Below, one piece after another: positions 59,453 to 64,000 of a stretch of DNA of 64,000 bases. The first letter of the stretch is position 1. Each line of letters starts with the position of its first letter. The stretch is from positions 2,499,445 through 2,563,444 of the forward strand of contig CP070761.1 in assembly GCA_020348985.1 (NCBI GenBank), read 5' to 3'. Under the pieces are notes generated by a model. That model did no database searches. It saw only the letters and a program-made list of their open reading frames with translations, and was not told where the DNA came from. Source of the DNA: Candidatus Thorarchaeota archaeon (GTDB taxonomy: Archaea; Asgardarchaeota; Thorarchaeia; Thorarchaeales; Thorarchaeaceae). A program made the translations under genes and the position numbers.

Positions 59453-60428
59453 GAATTCGTTCGTAGATTTCATCTGCATCCATTGGTCTGGCTTTCTCGT
59501 CGGGAGTCCCAATGTCAATTCGCTTTGCCTCAAGTGCCTTGACAAGAGCGTAGACTGATTCACTATAAGGTGTTGATACATCTAGTTCCTTTGCTAGACG
59601 AATGACCTCTCCGGTAATCGCGTCAATCTCAGTCCTTTTACATGAGCAGATGTCCTGCAGCATCGAATTCGTGTTGTCTGAAGTGGCCTTTGCGGTGCCC
59701 AGTGTATACCTTATTGGATCATCAGTGCTGAGCCGAACATCAAGAGCTTCAGCAACCCTGGCGGCTTCTTCTACCAGACGGACTACGAGCTCTCGAAGGC
59801 GCATGTCACCATGAATTTCCCCGTTCTTCATCCCAGTGAGCGCAGCTATGGGATTCAAGCCACAATTCACAATCGTCTTCGTCCAGACAACTCCTTCTAT
59901 GTTGTCTGAGGGAATGACATCAAACCCTGCTCTGGAAAGTATATCCACAACTTGTTGAACGAGATTCATGTTGCTAGGAATATGGGAGCCAACCTCTGTG
60001 AGCCCCTTTCCTGTTGCCGTTACTTCACCGTCATCGGTCATCAATGCACCTACGCAGGTGGTTGCTCTTAGCACTCGGTCGGATTCGAGCGTGTCGGAAA
60101 CCAGCAGTTCGGTTCCGAGTCCATTCTGAAGACATACCACCGACGCGCCACCTTCAACCAAGTGCGCAATCTCCTGGGCAGCCGCAACCGTGTCATAGGA
60201 CTTCGTTGTAATTAGCACGATATCACAAGACTTGATATCGGATGCGTTTTCCGTCGCTTCGACATGAATCACGTGGTCTCCGAACACGCCTTTTAGTATC
60301 AGACCTCGTTCATTCACGGATTCTATGTGGCGCTTGCGGCCCACCAACGTTACTTCATTCCCGGAGAGCTTGAGTAGGCCTCCATAAAGGCACCCAATTG
60401 CACCCGATCCCATTACAACAATTCTCAT
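59442..60428 (-). CDS. panE: 2-dehydropantoate 2-reductase
   Basis: 328 residues. The Rossmann NADPH site is VVMGSGAIGCLYGGLL at the start, with VTLVGRKRHIE, VLITTKSYDT and CLQNGLGTE. The C-terminal helical domain carries VVWTKTIVNCGLNPIAALTG with the catalytic Lys. It reduces ketopantoate to pantoate for coenzyme A. Its start overlaps the stop of the PPS gene (ATGA), and it is the last gene of the PoK-PPS-KPR operon, so pathway context is strong. Confidence 0.95.
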   Translation of the reverse strand: MRIVVMGSGAIGCLYGGLLKLSGNEVTLVGRKRHIESVNERGLILKGVFGDHVIHVEATENASDIKSCDIVLITTKSYDTVAAAQEIAHLVEGGASVVCLQNGLGTELLVSDTLESDRVLRATTCVGALMTDDGEVTATGKGLTEVGSHIPSNMNLVQQVVDILSRAGFDVIPSDNIEGVVWTKTIVNCGLNPIAALTGMKNGEIHGDMRLRELVVRLVEEAARVAEALDVRLSTDDPIRYTLGTAKATSDNTNSMLQDICSCKRTEIDAITGEVIRLAKELDVSTPYSESVYALVKALEAKRIDIGTPDEKARPMDADEIYERILIP

Positions 60429-61222
60429 TGAGCTGTCTCCTCTTTGAAATCTTGGGCTTCACTAGCCATTTCGTCAATGTGGTCTCTAATGGTCTCTAAC
60501 GATTTCTTCAGATTTGATCTGTTGTCGAATCTGTCAACAATCGCCTTTAGTTCCTTTATAGGTCGTCCCTTATGTTCACGCACGGCTTCAACCAACAATG
60601 GCATACAGCGGACTATATTGTCTACGATCGTTATATTGGAAAAGATGGCTGTTCTGCTCATCGGGTTCAAGTCGATTGTTATGACGAACTTTCCGATCCT
60701 TCGAAGTGCCTCTGTTCGGTCACCGTCTTCCAAGGGAACAAGAACCACATCAGCACTTCCTATTCCATCTGGGTCAACCCTTCTTCGATTACTAGACAAT
60801 TCAGGGATTGTCGTTGAAGGACGATCATGTGTACCAAGAACACGCTTGGCCCCAGCGCCTTTCAGCGCCTCCAAGATTGCATCCTCGCGCTCCTTGCGGT
60901 AGTAGAAGAGATTCACTTCCAACGGGGCCCCCGTCACTTCCGAAAGGAGAACTAAGTCTTCGGGGACTAGGGCGCAGACGTTGCCATTGACACTAATTAC
61001 GGGGTGATCTGCAGTGAGCATTGCAGCTGCTGCAGCATTTATGGCAAGTTTGGTGTAGCTATGAGTTCGTTCGCCAATAAGGTAGTCAAATGCCTCTCCT
61101 CGCCCGTGAGCGAGAAGCCCTGCGGTGGCAACTATGTGTCTCTGATGGCCTTCGATTACTTGCTCTCTTGTTTCGAGGGAGACTCGTCTTGGATGATCGG
61201 GGGGAATCTCTATCGTATCCAT
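60425..61222 (-). CDS. 4-phosphopantoate-beta-alanine ligase (phosphopantothenate synthetase)
   Basis: 265 residues of the archaeal PPS family (former DUF137): HPRRVSLETREQVIEGH near the start, KLAINAAAAAMLTADHPVISVNGN and DLNPMSRTA. It joins 4-phosphopantoate and beta-alanine using ATP, the archaeal replacement for bacterial PanC. Its ATG overlaps the stop of the pantoate kinase (TAATG), giving tight coupling. Confidence 0.95.
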   Translation of the reverse strand: MDTIEIPPDHPRRVSLETREQVIEGHQRHIVATAGLLAHGRGEAFDYLIGERTHSYTKLAINAAAAAMLTADHPVISVNGNVCALVPEDLVLLSEVTGAPLEVNLFYYRKEREDAILEALKGAGAKRVLGTHDRPSTTIPELSSNRRRVDPDGIGSADVVLVPLEDGDRTEALRRIGKFVITIDLNPMSRTAIFSNITIVDNIVRCMPLLVEAVREHKGRPIKELKAIVDRFDNRSNLKKSLETIRDHIDEMASEAQDFKEETAQ

Positions 61223-62151
61223 TAGACTAAACCTCCACCGCTCTCTGTCAGATTAGTCTGTAGGATTTCTGATTCATCCCAATGGTGTTGTAGCAAAGCA
61301 GCCGCATCTGCCACCTCGTTCTCTCCACAGAAGCAAAACACTGAGTCCCCGAGCATGACCATACTAGACTTCTCATAACCCGCATCTGTGAGTTCTGCAA
61401 GAGCACCTGACACACGTTCTGTCATTAGCCCGATTTTTCCCGAGAACTCTCTGGATACGGAGATGAACTCGTCGAAGGTCGGATTCTGCAACAACTTGGA
61501 GACCGCTTTTTCTCCAGCATCGTTGACAAGACTGCGGGATTTAGGATTGGCCAGCACGTCTCTCGTTTCGAGACCGATCGAACCCGCTAACAAGACTCTT
61601 CTCGAGGCAGGTGGGGTTATGTTGATCACATCACCGTGCCCTGGGCCTCCAGGATGCCTTCGAATCTCTAGCCCACCCATTGTCTGAGCCAAGACATCAC
61701 CGAGCCCGGTCTTATTCACAATTTCTGCCAAATGGGCATACTGAGCGGCTTTTGTGGGACCTATATTCTCGTCAATGATGTGAGCAAGTGCGAGAGCGGT
61801 CCCCAAGGCTGCGGCCCCAGAAGCTCCGAAGCCCACACCGACTGGTATCGAAGATGTGTGTTGAACACTCACCTTGAACTGCATCTCGTAATCTTCCAAC
61901 AAACTTCGTACCACCGTTTCCGTCACAGGAGCTTCTATTCTCTCGTCATTGAAATCTACTATAATACCCAGTGTGTCATCTTTCACTGCTTCTACTTCGG
62001 TGATGATCCCGGCTTCTACCGAGAAACCCGCCCCCCTTGAGCCACTCATCAGAGGGTCCTCATACGTGTCGTGAATACTGAACATACCTGTGATATGTCC
62101 GGGCACAAACGCACGAGCCCTTTCTGCGTGTCTGCTCAAAGTGTTCGTCAT
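61222..62151 (-). CDS. Pantoate kinase (GHMP family)
   Basis: 309 residues from ATG 62151. The protein starts MTNTLSRHAERARAFVPGHITGMF, and the ATP loop reads PVGVGFGASGAAALGTALAL, as in archaeal pantoate kinase. GLGDVLAQTMGG follows. The longer frame to 62229 is unlikely because two TATA boxes at 62202-62220 would start transcription inside it. It phosphorylates pantoate for the PPS enzyme encoded next. Confidence 0.93.
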   Translation of the reverse strand: MTNTLSRHAERARAFVPGHITGMFSIHDTYEDPLMSGSRGAGFSVEAGIITEVEAVKDDTLGIIVDFNDERIEAPVTETVVRSLLEDYEMQFKVSVQHTSSIPVGVGFGASGAAALGTALALAHIIDENIGPTKAAQYAHLAEIVNKTGLGDVLAQTMGGLEIRRHPGGPGHGDVINITPPASRRVLLAGSIGLETRDVLANPKSRSLVNDAGEKAVSKLLQNPTFDEFISVSREFSGKIGLMTERVSGALAELTDAGYEKSSMVMLGDSVFCFCGENEVADAAALLQHHWDESEILQTNLTESGGGLV

Positions 62152-62201
62152 GTGTTCTCTTGTAGACCACAGTATAAAGTAATCCATTACATCCAGTGAT
62201 G

Positions 62202-62220
62202 GGTATATACTGGTATATAC
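62202..62220 (-). promoter_or_regulatory. Tandem TATA boxes of the CoA operon
   Basis: GGTATATAC occurs twice in 19 bases (62202-62210 and 62212-62220, read on the plus strand). Either copy gives a start near 62175-62190 and a short leader to the ATG at 62151. Two copies may allow alternative starts. Confidence 0.55.
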
Positions 62221-62239
62221 ATTATGCATTTTCTCGTCG

Positions 62240-63085
62240 CTACTGGCCTTGCTGCCTAAGGGGCACTAGGCTTGTATACTGCTTAACCCTCGGGTCCTTG
62301 GACTGAGCGGCGGGATATGCCCAACGAGCATCAATGTCGCGACCACTGAGATCGTAGAGATTGAAGCTTCCAGAAGACCACGTGAGCGGACTGAATCCAA
62401 GAAGTAGTGTCTGAGTTCTCCAGCTAGTAACCACTAAATGACGATTCATTCCGGCGGTAGGTGCCACGAGAAATGCGTTTGATAACTCCATCAAAAGAGA
62501 GGTACTAATCCTGTAGAAGAAGCTGTATGTCTTCCTGTGTTCTTCAGCGCCCTGATCTCGGAGGTCATTCAGGTATCTTGTGATTGTTTCATCGTGAACG
62601 GCAGGGTCAAGAACGTCTGACAATGACTCAACGTCAACGACAACTGCTGTTTCGAAGTAGTAGGCTAGAGGAAACTCTGTCAAGTGGACAATGATGAATT
62701 TGTCCTTGGTGATTGTCTCATAGAGATGCTGGAAGATGGCCTGTTTGGAGAAGAGCAGAGACGGATCGAGCTCTGCTGGCTCGAAGTTTTCGGACGCCTC
62801 CGACACTACGAGCCGAAACATATCGTCCAACATGTCGCCATCGTAACCGATTCTCACTAGGTAGTAAGGAAGGTCTCTCAAGTTCCCTCTCTTCTGCCCT
62901 GTCAATTCCAGGAAGCTGTTGAAGTCACGTAGGAAAGTCTCAACCTCATTGTCATTGTCCAACACAAAGAGAGACTGTCCGGGAGTGCCAAGAGTCGATA
63001 TGACCTTTCTGTATGCTTGAAATCTGGCCCGCTGCTCTGAATCGAGCTTGCTGAGAATGGAGTCGATGTCAGGAGATTCGGCCAA
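62240..63085 (-). CDS. Uncharacterised protein in the CoA gene cluster
   Basis: 281 residues, soluble, Cys-poor, mixed alpha/beta. Segments such as KFIIVHLTEFPLAYYFETAVVVD and LVVTSWRTQTLLLGFSPLTW suggest a buried beta sheet, but no known motif is seen. It ends about 20 bases before the TATA boxes of the pantoate kinase operon and is divergent from coaBC, so its place inside the CoA cluster is the only functional hint. Confidence 0.65.
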   Translation of the reverse strand: MAESPDIDSILSKLDSEQRARFQAYRKVISTLGTPGQSLFVLDNDNEVETFLRDFNSFLELTGQKRGNLRDLPYYLVRIGYDGDMLDDMFRLVVSEASENFEPAELDPSLLFSKQAIFQHLYETITKDKFIIVHLTEFPLAYYFETAVVVDVESLSDVLDPAVHDETITRYLNDLRDQGAEEHRKTYSFFYRISTSLLMELSNAFLVAPTAGMNRHLVVTSWRTQTLLLGFSPLTWSSGSFNLYDLSGRDIDARWAYPAAQSKDPRVKQYTSLVPLRQQGQ

Positions 63086-63310
63086 GCATACTGCACCTTC
63101 TGCTGTTATGATTGAAGGGTATCGGTTTTTGCTGTACGTATATTCTCAGGAACTCGCCTTTTGCGTCCCTGTATGCGGTGCTTCCACTAGGGGGTGCACT
63201 CTGGACATGAGGCTTGAAACCAACCCACTCATATATTCTTCGACGACCTCTATCTTCTCGACACGCTACCTTCAAATAGATTCGCTAGATGAGCACTTGA
63301 TTGAAGGCGG

Positions 63311-64000
63311 ATGACGAACATAGACATTCACACTTCAAAGCTCATCATTGGCTCGAAGAGTAGTCTGCTTGGCGGACGGTTGGTAGCCTTGTGTGTAACA
63401 GGTAGTGTGGCCGCCGTTGATTGTGTTGCCATTGCGCGCGGAATCATGCGACATGGTGCTGAAGTTCATTGTGTGATGAGCCGGATGGCCCAGAAAATCA
63501 TCCATCCATATCTACTTGAGTGGGCCACCGGAAATCCCGTCGTTACTGAACTCACTGGTAAAATCGAACATGTCACTCTTGCCGGCAAACATGAAGGTAG
63601 GGTCGACTTGGTTTTGGTCGCTCCTTCAACGGCAAACACAATAGGAAAGATCGCCAACGGAATTGACGACACTACGGTGACCACAACCGTTTCGTCGGCA
63701 ATTGGTGCCCGCATCCCCGTCGTAATAGTACCTGCAATGCACGAGTCGCTTTATGATCATCCTGCAGTGAATGAAAACATCGAGAAGCTAAGGAGAATGG
63801 GTGTGATTGTACTCGCTCCAAGAATGGAAGAAGCCAAGGCCAAGATTCCGAAGACGAACACGATAATCGATGAAGTCCTTGCTGTTCTTGGCCCCAAAGA
63901 CCTGGACGGCAAGAGGTTTGTAGTCACGGCAGGACCTAACAGAGCCTGGATTGACACTGTAAGGTTTGTCTCGAACCCGTCAACCGGTAAGATGGGAATC
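63311..64000 (+). CDS. coaBC: CoaBC, phosphopantothenoylcysteine synthase/decarboxylase, 3' end outside window
   Basis: The first 230 residues are visible, from ATG 63311 behind GAAGGCGG. The decarboxylase (CoaC, flavoprotein) part has VTGSVAAVDCVAIARGI, VAPSTANTIGKIANGIDD and VPAMHESLYDHPAV. The ligase (CoaB) part begins near residue 203 with FVVTAGPNRAWIDTVRFVSNPSTGKMG, then the window ends. The fused protein adds cysteine to phosphopantothenate (CTP in most organisms) and decarboxylates it. With the kinase, PPS and reductase nearby, four consecutive CoA steps are clustered here. Confidence 0.95.
   Translation, partial: MTNIDIHTSKLIIGSKSSLLGGRLVALCVTGSVAAVDCVAIARGIMRHGAEVHCVMSRMAQKIIHPYLLEWATGNPVVTELTGKIEHVTLAGKHEGRVDLVLVAPSTANTIGKIANGIDDTTVTTTVSSAIGARIPVVIVPAMHESLYDHPAVNENIEKLRRMGVIVLAPRMEEAKAKIPKTNTIIDEVLAVLGPKDLDGKRFVVTAGPNRAWIDTVRFVSNPSTGKMGI

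Noticed and set aside
1-64000. CRISPR arrays, insertion sequences and prophage genes
   Set aside because: No direct-repeat arrays, transposases, integrases or phage structural genes were seen. The HNH protein at the edge alone is not enough to call a mobile element.

Overview
The window reads as the chromosome of an Asgard archaeon, most like a Thorarchaeia-type lineage (the clade is inference). Archaeal hallmarks are archaeosine tRNA-guanine transglycosylase, a tetraether-synthase-type radical SAM enzyme, F420 gamma-glutamyl ligase, the archaeal CoA route (pantoate kinase plus 4-phosphopantoate-beta-alanine ligase), polyprenyl diphosphate synthase, TATA-box promoters and leader-poor genes. 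Asgard hallmarks are two Rab/Ras-like small GTPases, a Roadblock/LC7 protein, a WD40 protein, an MglA-like GTPase and two EF-2-type factors. Genes are dense, with few gaps above 300 bases.

Layout. 1-2.8 kb: an HNH nuclease cut by the window edge, then anaerobic ribonucleotide reductase with a small redoxin. 3.2-7.3 kb: thymidylate synthase, an Lrp-type regulator, a left-handed beta-helix acyltransferase and a divergent EF-2 paralogue. 7.3-14.5 kb: a signalling island of a long helical-repeat protein, two KaiC-like ATPases, a redoxin, Roadblock, two small GTPases and WD40. 14.7-17.3 kb: a small protein coupled to a PolB2-type DNA polymerase with degenerate active sites. 17.3-25 kb: a minus-strand run of larC, cofE, methanogenesis-marker-14-like, mtrH, mtrA, mtrH and hflX. 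25-35 kb: tgtA, an iron-type ABC importer behind a palindromic operator, and two surface proteins. 35-38.8 kb: a tandem paralogue pair, a prenyl synthase and a PhzF-family protein. 39-43.4 kb: a plus-strand set of a QueG-like Fe-S protein, an ATC-hydrolase-like protein, a TIM-barrel-like protein, a radical SAM enzyme and a methyltransferase. 43.5-55 kb: tes-like gene, MazG-like protein, ileS, M20 peptidase, canonical EF-2 and small membrane proteins. 55.5-57.5 kb: a candidate structured RNA, a methyltransferase, tRNA-Gln with a D-loop insertion, and an MglA-like GTPase. 57.6-64 kb: a PLP enzyme, an MBL-fold hydrolase, then the CoA pathway (ketopantoate reductase, PPS, PoK, an unknown gene, and coaBC running off the window).

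The most interesting unit is the soluble methyltransferase module: one MtrA-like corrinoid protein with its cobalt-ligand histidine but no membrane anchor, flanked by two different MtrH paralogues and followed by a marker-14 homologue, cofE and larC. No mcr gene or membrane Mtr subunit (E, D, C, B, F, G) is present here. This suggests a methyl shuttle between a pterin and another methyl donor or acceptor rather than methanogenesis. Other strong leads are a roughly 97-nt structured RNA with its own promoter, the tRNA-Gln with an internal 29-nt insertion, and the pair of EF-2 proteins that differ at the diphthamide position.
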